Numbered from the stretch's first letter, positions 18,525 through 26,881 are shown. The stretch is DNA of 64,000 bases from Candidatus Ribeiella danica (GCA_016717335.1 JADKFS010000001.1:2790001-2854000); one strand, 5' to 3'. Notes: a model not told the origin generated them from the letters alone. Translations and numbers: made by a program.

Positions 18525-18926
18525 CTACATACGCCACTTCCGGCAGACAATCGTCGTCCCCACGCCCTCCTGCGAGCGAATATCGAACTCGTCCATCAGG
18601 CGCTTCGCGCCGGGCAGGCCCATGCCCATGCCGCGCGAGGTGCTGTAGCCATCCTGCATCACCGTCTCGATATGCGCGATGCCCGGCCCCTGGTCTTCGC
18701 AGAGGATCTCGATGCCCTTGCGGCCGCCGCGCTCGACCTCACGCACCGTCACCGTGCCGGTTCCGGCGTACAGGAAGATATTGCGCGCAAGCTCGCTGAC
18801 AGCTGTCGCGATGCGCGCCTGATCGATTGCGCCAAAGCCCATTGTCTTCGCGGTGTCGCGGGCGAGCGTGCGGGCGATGACGATATCAAGGTCGCTGCGG
18901 ATGACAGCCGCCTTACCCTGCGCCAT
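18525..18926 (-). CDS. rsbT: RsbT-type serine/threonine kinase (switch protein)
   Basis: A 133-residue GHKL-fold protein. The N box is in SELARNIFLYAG, with CEDQGPGI and GMGLPGAKRLMDEF forming the ATP lid and G boxes. In Bacillus RsbT phosphorylates RsbS and RsbR in the stressosome, and when released activates a phosphatase such as RsbU. The start overlaps the end of the rsbS-like gene by 14 bases, matching the rsbS-rsbT order. No RsbR, RsbU or sigma-B gene is adjacent, so the output is unknown here. Confidence 0.88.
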   Translation of the reverse strand: MAQGKAAVIRSDLDIVIARTLARDTAKTMGFGAIDQARIATAVSELARNIFLYAGTGTVTVREVERGGRKGIEILCEDQGPGIAHIETVMQDGYSTSRGMGMGLPGAKRLMDEFDIRSQEGVGTTIVCRKWRM

Positions 18927-19296
18927 CGCCGCTCTCCTCGATCTGGCGCTGCAACATCACCAGACCCTTTTCGAGATTCAGGGCGGTGAGCACCTGCGGC
19001 AACTCGAGACCTAGCTCTACCAGGGTGATGGCGACGGCCGGCTGCAGGCCGGTAATGACGACGCGCGTGCCCATGAGCCCCGCCATGGAAGCAATATCGC
19101 TGATCAGGCGGGCGATGAAGCTGTCGACAACCTCAACCGCCGTCAGATCGACGATCAAGCCGCGCGCCCTGGTCTCAAAGATCCGCTGGAGCAGATCGTC
19201 TTTGAACTGCACCGCCGACGAGTCGTGCAGCGATGTCTGGATCGACGCGATCAGCACATTACCGATCTTGAGAATTGGGATGCGGAGGCTTTCCAA
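18913..19296 (-). CDS. rsbS: RsbS-type STAS antagonist
   Basis: A 127-residue STAS protein. I start at TTG 19296, which has GAGGAGG six bases upstream and gives the N-terminus MESLRIPILKIGNVL, close to Bacillus RsbS as I recall it. With this start the phosphorylatable serine in VVDSFIARL is residue 59, the same number as in B. subtilis RsbS. It should form the stressosome core and hold RsbT until phosphorylated. ATGs upstream (19338, 19317) would add residues that encode the ribosome-binding site itself. Confidence 0.85.
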   Translation of the reverse strand: MESLRIPILKIGNVLIASIQTSLHDSSAVQFKDDLLQRIFETRARGLIVDLTAVEVVDSFIARLISDIASMAGLMGTRVVITGLQPAVAITLVELGLELPQVLTALNLEKGLVMLQRQIEESGDGAG

Positions 19297-19420
19297 AAAT
19301 GACCTCCTCGGGGCCATATAGCGGGGCGACGATAGCATTCCCGTTGGCCGATCGCAACAGCATGCGACAAGACGGGGCTATTACGCGATCAAGTATAGCA
19401 CAGCATCTCTGAGACGGTGA

Positions 19421-19429
19421 TGTTATAAT
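19421..19429 (+). promoter_or_regulatory. Extended -10 promoter of the Nudix gene
   Basis: A perfect TATAAT preceded by TGT (extended -10, TGnTATAAT) lies about 48 bases upstream of the Nudix ATG. No good -35 is visible, as expected for extended -10 promoters. Confidence 0.55.
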
Positions 19430-19476
19430 CTATACAGAAACGTTACATTTGCGATTCGCTAGGAGCCAGCCTCTCT

Positions 19477-19935
19477 ATGCACCCAACAGGCAGCGCAACG
19501 CCGATAACGCGCGACTTCACGGCGACGACGTTTGTCGTGCACGAGGGCCGCACGCTGCTGCTGCTGCACCGGAAGCTTGGCAAATGGTTCCCCCCCGGGG
19601 GCCACATCGACCCGCACGAGCTGCCCGACCAGGCCGCGCTGCGCGAGGTGCGCGAGGAGACCGGGCTGGAGGTCGAATTGCTCGATCGGGGCCGGACGCT
19701 CGGCCCGGTGCGGGTGCTGCCCCAGCCGCACTGCATCCTGCTCGAGGATATCGGCCCCGGGCATCAGCATATCGACCTGATCTATTTCGCGCGCGTGTCC
19801 GGCGGGAGTCTGGCGCACGCCGAGCGCGAGGCGCACGCGGCCCGCTGGTTCAGCTGGGAAGAGCTTGGCGAGCCGCAGATCGCCGAGGACATCCGCGAGC
19901 TGGGGCGGCAGGCGATCGAGAGCTATCGCGGGTAA
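19477..19935 (+). CDS. Nudix hydrolase
   Basis: A 152-residue Nudix-fold pyrophosphohydrolase. The Nudix box begins in PPGGHIDPHE and continues through the REVREETGL metal-binding helix, so the divalent-metal site is intact. Such enzymes cleave nucleoside diphosphates linked to another moiety; the substrate cannot be named. The gene has its own extended -10 promoter and is followed by a 12-base-arm hairpin, so it is probably monocistronic. Confidence 0.88.
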   Translation: MHPTGSATPITRDFTATTFVVHEGRTLLLLHRKLGKWFPPGGHIDPHELPDQAALREVREETGLEVELLDRGRTLGPVRVLPQPHCILLEDIGPGHQHIDLIYFARVSGGSLAHAEREAHAARWFSWEELGEPQIAEDIRELGRQAIESYRG

Positions 19936-19967
19936 TTGGACAGAGCTTGGTTGCGATCCAAACAGAA

Positions 19968-19992
19968 TGGCCGGCGCAATTTGCGCCGGCCA
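19968..19992. terminator. Perfect hairpin between Nudix gene and SRP RNA
   Basis: A palindrome with 12-base arms and a single central base (TGGCCGGCGCAA and complement). It lies at the 3' ends of both the plus-strand Nudix gene and the minus-strand SRP RNA, and on the minus strand a T-rich stretch follows. It may terminate both transcripts. Confidence 0.6.
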
Positions 19993-20008
19993 GTTCATAT
20001 CGAGATAA

Positions 20009-20098
20009 GGCACCTAGGAACACCCAGAGGAACTCACCGACCGTTGCTGCCTCTCGGCCCTGGCGGGGTTAAGCAAGTATCTGCCGCTCCTCGGTGCC
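20009..20098 (-). ncRNA. ffs: Signal recognition particle RNA, small bacterial (4.5S) type
   Basis: About 90 nt on the minus strand. The ends pair as GGCACCGAGGA with TCCTAGGTGCC. The apical domain carries the SRP54/Ffh-binding signature: GCCAGGGCC, then GAGAGGCAGCAACGGT, closely like the E. coli 4.5S core. With Ffh it targets nascent membrane proteins. A consensus promoter starts about 8 bases upstream of the 5' end. The ends are set from the terminal stem and could be off by a few bases. Confidence 0.88.
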
Positions 20099-20105
20099 GA
20101 AGTGC

Positions 20106-20133
20106 ATTATACCAACCTCTCGCTATATGTCAA
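20106..20133 (-). promoter_or_regulatory. Promoter of the SRP RNA gene
   Basis: On the minus strand a perfect TTGACA and a perfect TATAAT are separated by 16 bases. The -10 ends about seven bases before the SRP RNA 5' end. This is the best promoter match in the window. Confidence 0.85.
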
Positions 20134-20226
20134 CTGCTGAACAAATCCCCATCCCCGGTTGGGTATATCCCTCATGTTAGTAAAAGAAGAGAAGATAACC
20201 GCCGTCCTAGTAGGGCCATGTGAATT

Positions 20227-20423
20227 AGTGGATAACGTCGTGTGACCCTATTCTGATGCGCTCGGGCACTCTGGAGCATTTGGGGACGGCCCTCAACAGA
20301 TTCCACATGCGCAGTCGGCGCCGATCCACGCGGGCACATCTATGCACATGTTTCCCGCGAATAGTCCAAATACTTATCCACAATCACATGCAGTTATCCA
20401 CATAAGATCGCCACTTATCCACA
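20227..20423. other. DnaA-box cluster, candidate replication origin
   Basis: Three perfect TTATCCACA boxes in the same orientation lie at 20374-20382, 20394-20402 and 20415-20423, spaced 20 and 21 bases, about two helical turns. One-mismatch boxes lie at 20340-20348 (CTATGCACA) and, on the other strand, at 20227-20235. A modestly A-rich purine stretch lies at about 20172-20200. No gene fits in 20134-20664. Parts of the downstream gap to 20664 show nothing I recognise. Confidence 0.6.
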
Positions 20424-20664
20424 TCCTTATGTAGAGCGTGGCTTCGCCAGGCCATCGCGGGGGTGTTGAGTCCATTTGCTCGGGCGCCTGCTATGGGCGA
20501 GCGGCGACAAGCATATGCGTGTGTTCAGAGGTCATAGGGGTGGGCCGTGCTCTCACAGATCGTGGTCGCGCACCAAACATAAGACGCACAGCGGTCTATG
20601 GCGCTGTGCGTCTGGCGATGCGCTCTGATCAACAGGCCGAGCGCCGGCGACTGCAGGCCGCGGG

Positions 20665-21207
20665 CTACTTTTTATCTTTGGCTTCGTCGTCGTCGAGATC
20701 GAGCGTGTTGATAAAATCGCGGAAGAGCGTCAGCCCCTCGTCGGCCGGGCCTTTCTCGGCGGGCTCTTCGCCAGCGACCGGCTCTTCGGCGGCCGCGCTC
20801 TCCTCTTCGTCGAGCGGGACGCCGGCCTGGTCGAGCACGTGCTGCTCGACGTAGATCGGCACATCGGTGCGGACGGCCAGCGCGATCGCGTCGCTGGGGC
20901 GCGCGTCGATCTCGATCGAGTGGCTGCCCTGCTCGACGACAATGCGCGCGTAGAAGGTGCTGTCGTGGATGTCGTTCACGAGAATATAGCTGATGGCGGC
21001 GCCGAGCTCGCCAAACACCGACTTGAGCAGGTCGTGGGTCATCGGGCGTTGCGGCTCGTGGCCTTGGAGCGCGAGCGCGATCGCGTCGGCTTCGAACGGC
21101 CCGATCCAGATCGGCAGGTAGCGCCGACTGTCGGTCTCGCGCAGGACGACGACGCGATGCTGGGTCAGCAAGCTCACGCGTATGCTGTCAACTGTTACAC
21201 GGATCAT
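20665..21207 (-). CDS. Bifunctional nuclease (DUF151/BFN) family protein
   Basis: A 180-residue protein. Residues 1-130 form the BFN domain: LPIWIGPFEADAIAL, RPMTHDLL, and the DARPSDAIALAVR motif near its end. An acidic low-complexity tail follows (Glu/Asp/Pro), with a final helix. The family is named for a plant dual nuclease; bacterial members are common next to DNA-maintenance or tRNA-modification genes and their activity is mostly untested. It has its own promoter at 21294-21323. Confidence 0.85.
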   Translation of the reverse strand: MIRVTVDSIRVSLLTQHRVVVLRETDSRRYLPIWIGPFEADAIALALQGHEPQRPMTHDLLKSVFGELGAAISYILVNDIHDSTFYARIVVEQGSHSIEIDARPSDAIALAVRTDVPIYVEQHVLDQAGVPLDEEESAAAEEPVAGEEPAEKGPADEGLTLFRDFINTLDLDDDEAKDKK

Positions 21208-21293
21208 CTATCGGCCTTTCCGCGGGAGGCGCGCCGGCGCGGACCCGCGCGTTTCCCTATAGTTTGAGATCGGACGACCGTTCTGTGCTAGTT

Positions 21294-21323
21294 ATAGTAA
21301 CACGCCGCTGAAGGGGACGTCAA
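21294..21323 (-). promoter_or_regulatory. Promoter of the BFN-domain gene
   Basis: On the minus strand TTGACG and TACTAT are separated by 18 bases, about 87 bases upstream of the ATG. On the other strand a TTGACA at 21344-21349 could be the -35 of the peptidase gene, with a weaker -10 near TTATCT. Confidence 0.6.
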
Positions 21324-21488
21324 GGTTTCGCGTTACGATTTGTTTGACAAAATCCCCGCTCCGTATTATCTTTGCGGCACTATGGCTGGCCGTGTCGCTA
21401 GCATTCTGCTGCGTTGCCTGATGATCCTCCATCTATCGCCGCGAGGCCTGGCGTTGGCAAGCTGCCTTACGGTGATGTAGAGTACAGT

Positions 21489-23039
21489 ATGGCTCACCCA
21501 GCATGGGTAGTACGAGCGCGGCGCGCACGCTCACGTCGTCGCTCGCAGCCTGACATGTCGCCAGGCTATCTCCCAAGTCAATTCGCGGGCCTCGTCGACG
21601 AGCTGAGTCGAGGGGTCTGGCTCCCCGATCCATTCACTTCTCTGACCCGCCAGTCGCGCGTTGCGCTGCGCTCGTCGTACGCGGCGCGCGCGGTGCTGGA
21701 GGGGCTCCCCGCCAGCGGAGCCGAGCCGCTGCGGCCGCGGCTGTCGGCGCGTATCCGGGCGCTTGCGCGCTCGCACGGAAGGTCGCTCTCGCTGCGTGCC
21801 GCGGCACACCTCGTGACGATGGGCATCGTGCTCCTGGTGATTTCGAGCGCATATCTCGTGCCACCAATCTCGATCCTAGCGCGCTCGCCTGGTCCGACAG
21901 CGCAGCTCGCCAACCGCGCGGCCGGCGATGTGCAGATCCAGCGGCAGCTGGCCGCAGGGCCGGCGATCGGCGGCGACGGCCTGGCGCTGCCGGCCGCGCG
22001 CGCCCCACAGGAGCAGCTCGCCCCGGCGTTTGTCGAGAGCCACGTGCTGGCCGAGGGCGAGACGCTCGCGCAGGTCGCGGCAGACTACCAGGTGAGCGTG
22101 GCGTCGCTGTTCTGGGCCAACGATCTGGCATCCGGCAATGTCTTCGGCGCCGGCCAGGAGCTGCGCATCCCGCGCCTGTCGGGGCTCCCGCACGTGGTCG
22201 AGCAAGGGGAGACGCTCGAGTCGATCGCGCAGCGGTACAACGTGCGCCCGCAGGCGATCACGCTCTTCCGCCCAAACGGCGTGAGCGCGGATGTCCCGCT
22301 GCCGCTGGGCCGCGAGATCTTTATCCCCGGCGGTGCGCTGCCCTACCCGGACGCGCTGCTGCAGCAGTATGGCGACGAGCAGGGGATCGCGTCGATGCGC
22401 GCGGTGGCGGCAGGCATGGTGCAGGAGGGCGAGACGAACCTGCGGTCTGGGCCTGGGCGCGATTACCCGAAGTTGGGCACGCTCGACGCCGGGCGGCGGC
22501 TCAAGCTGGTGGCTCGCCACGATCAGTGGGTCAAGGTCGAGGACACCGCCGGCCAGCTTGGCTGGGTGCGCAGCGACCTGCTCGGGCTGGCCGAGGCGTC
22601 GCTAAGCGGCCTGCAGACGACCAACGACTTTCCGCCGCCGCCGCCGCGCTGGGTCTGGCCGACCAGCGGCGAGATCACCTCGCCGTTCGGCTGGCGCTCG
22701 GCGCCCTCGCGCAGCTACCACGACGGACTCGACATTGCGAATGTCGCCTGGACGAAGATTCGCGCGGCGCGCACCGGCACGGTGTACGAGGCCGGCTGGT
22801 GCAGCGGCTTCGGCTACTGCGTAAAGATCGACCATGGCGGCGGTGTGACGACGATCTACGGGCATATGATCAAGAAGCCGCCGGTGAAGGCCGGCGAGAC
22901 GGTCGAGGCCGGCGACCTGATCGGGTACATGGGCAGCACCTACGATCGCAGCGGCGGCGGCTACTCGACCGGCGTGCACCTGCACTTCACGATCAAGGTG
23001 AATGGAAAGGCCGTCAATCCGCTGAAGTTCTTGCCGTAG
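21489..23039 (+). CDS. LysM/SH3/M23 cell-wall endopeptidase
   Basis: A 516-residue envelope protein. A long basic N-terminus precedes a single membrane anchor (LVTMGIVLLVISSAYLV, near residues 108-125). Two LysM domains follow (HVLAEGETLAQVAADY and HVVEQGETLESIAQRY), then an SH3-type domain (TNLRSGPGRDYPKLG). A C-terminal M23 domain has the zinc motifs HDGLD and HLHF plus YGHM. It should bind and cleave peptidoglycan outside the membrane. The frame is open further upstream to a TTG at 21414; the ATG at 21489 is a choice without a clear ribosome-binding site, and ATG 21555 is also possible. Confidence 0.88.
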   Translation: MAHPAWVVRARRARSRRRSQPDMSPGYLPSQFAGLVDELSRGVWLPDPFTSLTRQSRVALRSSYAARAVLEGLPASGAEPLRPRLSARIRALARSHGRSLSLRAAAHLVTMGIVLLVISSAYLVPPISILARSPGPTAQLANRAAGDVQIQRQLAAGPAIGGDGLALPAARAPQEQLAPAFVESHVLAEGETLAQVAADYQVSVASLFWANDLASGNVFGAGQELRIPRLSGLPHVVEQGETLESIAQRYNVRPQAITLFRPNGVSADVPLPLGREIFIPGGALPYPDALLQQYGDEQGIASMRAVAAGMVQEGETNLRSGPGRDYPKLGTLDAGRRLKLVARHDQWVKVEDTAGQLGWVRSDLLGLAEASLSGLQTTNDFPPPPPRWVWPTSGEITSPFGWRSAPSRSYHDGLDIANVAWTKIRAARTGTVYEAGWCSGFGYCVKIDHGGGVTTIYGHMIKKPPVKAGETVEAGDLIGYMGSTYDRSGGGYSTGVHLHFTIKVNGKAVNPLKFLP

Positions 23040-23043
23040 CGCC

Positions 23044-23120
23044 AGCAGGCAGTCGGCAGTCGGCAGTCGGCAGTCGGCAATTCCAGCGTTCAAACGTTCA
23101 ACGTTCAACGTTCAACGTTT
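23044..23120. repeat. Two adjacent heptamer arrays
   Basis: AGTCGGC occurs four times in tandem, followed after a short spacer by GTTCAAC units (four copies, the first slightly altered). It lies just after the peptidase stop. The remaining gap to parA (to 23553) holds a terminator, a promoter and parS-like sites, and no gene. Confidence 0.8.
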
Positions 23121-23336
23121 AGCCCGGCAGTAGGCAGCATGGCCACCGTTGACTTGCTGACAAGACGCCAGTTTGCCACAAAGACTCAAAGGCATTGGAG
23201 CGTCTTTGTGTTTAGTGGTGAAGTGAAAGGCATTGACCCTGGCGCTTCGTTCAGCAAGAAACAACGCAATTCAGATCAGATGTACGATAGCATGCCCTGA
23301 GAATCCCTCTTGAAAGGCCAACCGGTTGTTTGAAAG

Positions 23337-23367
23337 GCGCTCTGCGATTGCATAGAGAGCGCTTTTT
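23337..23367 (+). terminator. Rho-independent terminator before parAB
   Basis: GCGCTCT and AGAGCGC form a seven-pair stem with a 12-base loop, followed directly by five T. It would stop transcripts from the peptidase gene before the parAB promoter. Confidence 0.75.
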
Positions 23368-23369
23368 CG

Positions 23370-23399
23370 TTGGCACGAACAGGCGGCTCATGCTACAAT
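23370..23399 (+). promoter_or_regulatory. Candidate promoter of parAB
   Basis: TTGGCA and TACAAT are separated by 18 bases, directly after the upstream terminator and about 150 bases before parA. Confidence 0.5.
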
Positions 23400-23508
23400 G
23401 GGCCTGGCTGAGGTTAGAAGGTCGGCCCAGGGATTTGCCCGATCCACAGCGCTGCGTTGAGCTGGAACTTGCTCGGATGGCAACCTGCGCTGGTTTGCCA
23501 CCCAGATG

Positions 23509-23561
23509 TGTAACACGTGAAACGGTCTGAAAGATTCGGGTGTGGTGTAACACGTGAAACA
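23509..23561. promoter_or_regulatory. parS: Two parS-like centromere sites at the parA start
   Basis: TGTAACACGTGAAACG (23509-23524) and TGTAACACGTGAAACA (23546-23561) match the bacterial parS consensus TGTTTCACGTGAAACA except for two or three bases. Centre-to-centre spacing is 37 bases. The second site covers the putative GTG start of parA. ParB, encoded next door, should bind here, load onto DNA, and possibly repress its own operon. Confidence 0.8.
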
Positions 23562-24357
23562 GGTAGAGCCTGATCGGCAAGCATCGATTGTGGCGCTGGC
23601 GAATCAGAAGGGCGGCGTGGGCAAAACCACCACGGCCGTCAATCTGGCCGGAGAGATCGCGCTGCAGGGGCGGAGCGTGCTGCTGATCGATTGCGACCCG
23701 CAGGGCAACGCGACGACCAGCCTGGGCATCGCGAAGCGCAACCTGCAGACCACGACCTATGATGTGCTGATGGGCCAGGCCGAGCCGAGCGACGCGCTGC
23801 GCCCGACCGGCCGCGATCGGTTCGACCTGATCCCGGCCAGCGAGCACCTGGCCGGCGCGATGGTCGAGCTGACGACGGTCGAGCGGCGCGAGTGGCGCCT
23901 GTCGGAGGCGTTGTCCGGGATCACCGGAGCGTACGATTACATCCTGATCGACTGCCCACCCTCGCTCGGACTACTGACGCTGAACGCGCTCTGTGCGGCC
24001 GGCAGCGTGCTAATCCCGCTGCAGTGCGAGTACCTGGCGCTGGAGGGCCTCGCGCAGCTGAAGGGCACAATCGATCGCGTGCAGCAGCATCTCAACCCGC
24101 GCCTATCCATCCTGGGCGTCGTGATGACGATGTACGACGGGCGCACCAACCTGGCGCAGCAGGTCGTCGAAGAGGTTCGCCGCTACTTCCCTCACCGGAT
24201 CTTCAACACCCTGATACCACGCAGCGTGCGCGTCAGCGAGGCGCCGAGCTACGGCCAGCTGATCGCCGAGTACGATCCGCAGAGCCGCGCGGCACAGGCC
24301 TACAAGCTGCTGGCCGGCGAAATGCTCCGGCGGATGGACGAGAAGGTTGGCGTATGA
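23554..24357 (+). CDS. parA: Chromosome-partitioning ATPase ParA (Soj)
   Basis: A 267-residue deviant Walker ATPase. The deviant Walker A is KGGVGKTT near residue 20, Walker A' includes LLIDCDPQGNAT, and Walker B is DYILIDCPPSLG. ParA dimers bind nucleoid DNA and pull ParB-parS complexes apart. The GTG at 23554 lies inside the second parS site; a GTG at 23590 would remove twelve residues but has no ribosome-binding site either. The stop overlaps the parB start by ATGA. Confidence 0.93.
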   Translation: MKQVEPDRQASIVALANQKGGVGKTTTAVNLAGEIALQGRSVLLIDCDPQGNATTSLGIAKRNLQTTTYDVLMGQAEPSDALRPTGRDRFDLIPASEHLAGAMVELTTVERREWRLSEALSGITGAYDYILIDCPPSLGLLTLNALCAAGSVLIPLQCEYLALEGLAQLKGTIDRVQQHLNPRLSILGVVMTMYDGRTNLAQQVVEEVRRYFPHRIFNTLIPRSVRVSEAPSYGQLIAEYDPQSRAAQAYKLLAGEMLRRMDEKVGV

Positions 24358-25298
24358 ACAAGCGACCCAGAGGGCTAGGCAGCGGCCTTGACGCGCTCCT
24401 GCCCAGCGCGCCGCAGCAGAGCGGTGTCCGCGAGGTTGCGGTGAGCAGCATCCAGCAGAACCCGCGCCAGCCGCGCACGCAGTTCGACGAGGCGGCGCTC
24501 GATGAGCTGGCGGCCTCGATCCGCGAGCACGGCATCATCCAGCCGCTGATCGTCAGCCAGCGCGACGGCGGGCGCTTCGAGCTGATCGCCGGCGAGCGCC
24601 GCTGGCGGGCGGCCCAGCGCGCCGGGCTCGAACGCGTGCCGGTGATCGTGCGCGAGACGACCCCGCAGCAGCTGCTCGAGCTGGCGCTGATCGAGAACGT
24701 GCAGCGCGCCGATCTGAACCCGCTCGAAGAGGCGCACGCCTACCAGGAGCTGAAGGACGAGTTTGGCCTGAGCGACGACCAGATCGCCCGGCGACTGGGC
24801 AAGAACAGCCGCGAGGCGATCGCGAACACGCGGCGCCTGCTGCAGCTCGTGCCCGAGGCCCAGGCGGCCCTGCTCAAGAGCCAGATCAGCGCCGGCCACG
24901 GGCGCGCCCTGCTCAAGCTCAAAACCACCGAGCAGCAGCAGCAGGCGCTGGCGGCGATCGTCGAGGGCGAGTGGTCCGTGCGCGAGGCCGAGCGCCTGGG
25001 TGACCTCGTCAAGGACTTCGACGGCGATCTGCGGCGCGCGCTGGCCGAGATGCGCGAGCGCCGCCCCGGCCGCGACACGCCCGCCGGGCGCCTGGCGCAG
25101 CCACCCGCCAGACCAGCCGGTCAAGCGAGCGCGCTCTCGGCCGAGGATCAGGACGTCAAGCGGGAGATCGAGCGCATGCTGCGAACACCCGTCCAGATGA
25201 CGCGCACCGAGAAGGAAGTGCGGCTGACGATCGTCTTTCACACCGATGAAAACCTACAGGAGTTCTTCGATCTTCTCAACACCGCCCAATCGCACTGA
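24354..25298 (+). CDS. parB: Chromosome-partitioning protein ParB (Spo0J)
   Basis: A 314-residue CTP-dependent DNA clamp. It begins with the short ParA-stimulating type N-terminus (KRPRGLGSGLDALL). The ParB/Srx domain has the GERRWRA CTP-binding motif and ENVQRADLNPLEEA. The helix-turn-helix (about 120-180) contains SDDQIARRLGKNSREAIANT, and a C-terminal dimerisation helix ends the protein. It loads at parS, of which two candidates lie 0.8 kb upstream. ATGA overlap with parA implies coupled translation. Confidence 0.94.
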   Translation: MNKRPRGLGSGLDALLPSAPQQSGVREVAVSSIQQNPRQPRTQFDEAALDELAASIREHGIIQPLIVSQRDGGRFELIAGERRWRAAQRAGLERVPVIVRETTPQQLLELALIENVQRADLNPLEEAHAYQELKDEFGLSDDQIARRLGKNSREAIANTRRLLQLVPEAQAALLKSQISAGHGRALLKLKTTEQQQQALAAIVEGEWSVREAERLGDLVKDFDGDLRRALAEMRERRPGRDTPAGRLAQPPARPAGQASALSAEDQDVKREIERMLRTPVQMTRTEKEVRLTIVFHTDENLQEFFDLLNTAQSH

Positions 25299-25315
25299 GT
25301 TCAGGAAGCAGACAG

Positions 25316-26221
25316 ATGATCGTCGCGTTCGGTAACCCGGTCTACGACTACATTAAGACACCCTACATCACAACCGGAGGGCGCGTGCTCTCCGGTTGCT
25401 CAACCAATGGGTGTTTGGCGCTCACGCGCCTCGGCCACTTGGCAACGCTGATCGGCATGATCGGCGCCGACTACTACGACCGCTTTTTGGCCGACACACA
25501 GCGCTACGGCGTCGCGTCGTCCATGCAGCTGTGCGAGCAGACCGGCGGCTTCGGCCTGGTGTACGACGAGCGCGGCGACCGGACGCTCGACGTGCTGGGC
25601 GTCGCCGCGGCGATCGAGCAGATCCCGCCGATCGTCGCCCAGGCCACCGCAATCATCGTCGGGCCGATCTTGCAGGAGACGCCGATCGGCCTGATCGAGC
25701 AGATTCACACGGTCAGCGATGCGCCGATCTTTCTCGACCCGCAAGGTCTGCTGCGGCGGATCGGCCCGCAAGGGCGGATCGAGCACTTCTGCCCGCCGGC
25801 GTTCGGCCAGATCGCGCCGCTGTGCCACGCGATCAAGGCCAATGAGCTGGAGGCCGAGGTGATCACAGGCATCAACCCGCGCGTCGATGGCCCGGCCGCG
25901 CTCGGCCGGCTGAAGGCGCTCGGCTGCGAGATCGCGATTATCACGCTGGCCGAGGCCGGCTCGCTGATCGACGACGGGAAGCATCAGTACGTGATCCCGC
26001 CCTACCAGACCGAGGCGCGCGATCCGACCGGCGCCGGCGACACCTACATGGCCGGCTTTATCCACGCCTACCTGCACAACCCGGCTGACCTGTACGAAGC
26101 CGGATGCTACGGCTCGGCCACCGCATCAATCTGGATCGAGCACACCGGCCCGGACGCGCCGGTTGATCTTGAAGAAGTGGATCGACGTGCGGCGACGCTG
26201 CTGGCGCTGCCGCGGAGGTGA
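25316..26221 (+). CDS. PfkB/ribokinase-family carbohydrate or nucleoside kinase
   Basis: A 301-residue ribokinase-fold protein. The C-terminal signature DPTGAGDTYMAGF contains the anion hole and catalytic Asp; the N-terminus has the substrate-binding GGxxxN region as STNGCLALTRLG. The substrate cannot be told: fructose phosphates, ribose, nucleosides and others use this fold. It follows parB by 17 bases and precedes the phosphatidyltransferase gene by six, so the genes may be co-transcribed. Confidence 0.85.
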   Translation: MIVAFGNPVYDYIKTPYITTGGRVLSGCSTNGCLALTRLGHLATLIGMIGADYYDRFLADTQRYGVASSMQLCEQTGGFGLVYDERGDRTLDVLGVAAAIEQIPPIVAQATAIIVGPILQETPIGLIEQIHTVSDAPIFLDPQGLLRRIGPQGRIEHFCPPAFGQIAPLCHAIKANELEAEVITGINPRVDGPAALGRLKALGCEIAIITLAEAGSLIDDGKHQYVIPPYQTEARDPTGAGDTYMAGFIHAYLHNPADLYEAGCYGSATASIWIEHTGPDAPVDLEEVDRRAATLLALPRR

Positions 26222-26227
26222 TGCGCC

Positions 26228-26881
26228 ATGAAGCCGACTGTTGCCAAGCCGATCGTGACACGGTTCCGCAAGCTCTACGAGCAGACGACCATTCCGCTCG
26301 GCCGCGTCTGCCTGCGCTTCGGGCTGACGCCCGACATGTTGACGCTGCTGAGCCTGATGCTGGGCGGCGTCGCGGCGTACTTCACCTCGCAAGGCGCGTT
26401 CCTGCTCGGCGTCCTGTTCATCGGGCTGATGACCTTCGCGGATATGCTGGACGGCTCGACCGCGCGCGCGGGCGGCCTGGCGAGCCCGGCCGGCATGCTG
26501 CTCGACCACGTGATCGATCGATACGCCGAGTTCTTCATCTTGCTGGGCATTATGCTGAGCGGCGCGGTGGCCCCCGGCTGGGCGATGTTCGCGCTCTTCG
26601 GCATGGTGATGGCCAGCTACGTGCGCGCGCGCGCCGAGGCCACCGGCAAGGTCGCGTCCTGCGACGTCGGCTTCGCCGGGCGACCCGAGAAGATGCTGCT
26701 GCTGGTGATCGGCCTGGCGCTGCAGCAGCTCCTGCCCCCGCTGCGCATTCTCGAGTGGGCGGCGATCGCCGTCGGCGTGCTCTCGCATATCACCGCGCTG
26801 CAGCGCCTGCTCTACGCCCGGCGGATCATCCTGGGCGACCAGGGCCGCCGGCAGCTGCCCAAACGCCAGGGTACGGCGTGA
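26228..26881 (+). CDS. CDP-alcohol phosphatidyltransferase family protein
   Basis: A 217-residue integral membrane enzyme with about five to six membrane segments. The family signature is intact: DMLDGSTARAGG, then GMLLDHVIDRY, which is DGxxAR...GxxxDxxxD. It transfers a phosphatidyl group from CDP-diacylglycerol to an alcohol such as inositol phosphate or glycerol phosphate in phospholipid synthesis. The phosphoinositol-type arrangement cannot be confirmed by eye. It starts six bases after the kinase stop, so the kinase might supply a phosphorylated acceptor, which is speculation. Confidence 0.87.
   Translation: MKPTVAKPIVTRFRKLYEQTTIPLGRVCLRFGLTPDMLTLLSLMLGGVAAYFTSQGAFLLGVLFIGLMTFADMLDGSTARAGGLASPAGMLLDHVIDRYAEFFILLGIMLSGAVAPGWAMFALFGMVMASYVRARAEATGKVASCDVGFAGRPEKMLLLVIGLALQQLLPPLRILEWAAIAVGVLSHITALQRLLYARRIILGDQGRRQLPKRQGTA

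Noticed and set aside
20438..20854. ORF overlapping the candidate origin and the BFN gene
   Set aside because: It runs antisense into the BFN gene, is Ser-rich from frame shadowing and has no family resemblance.
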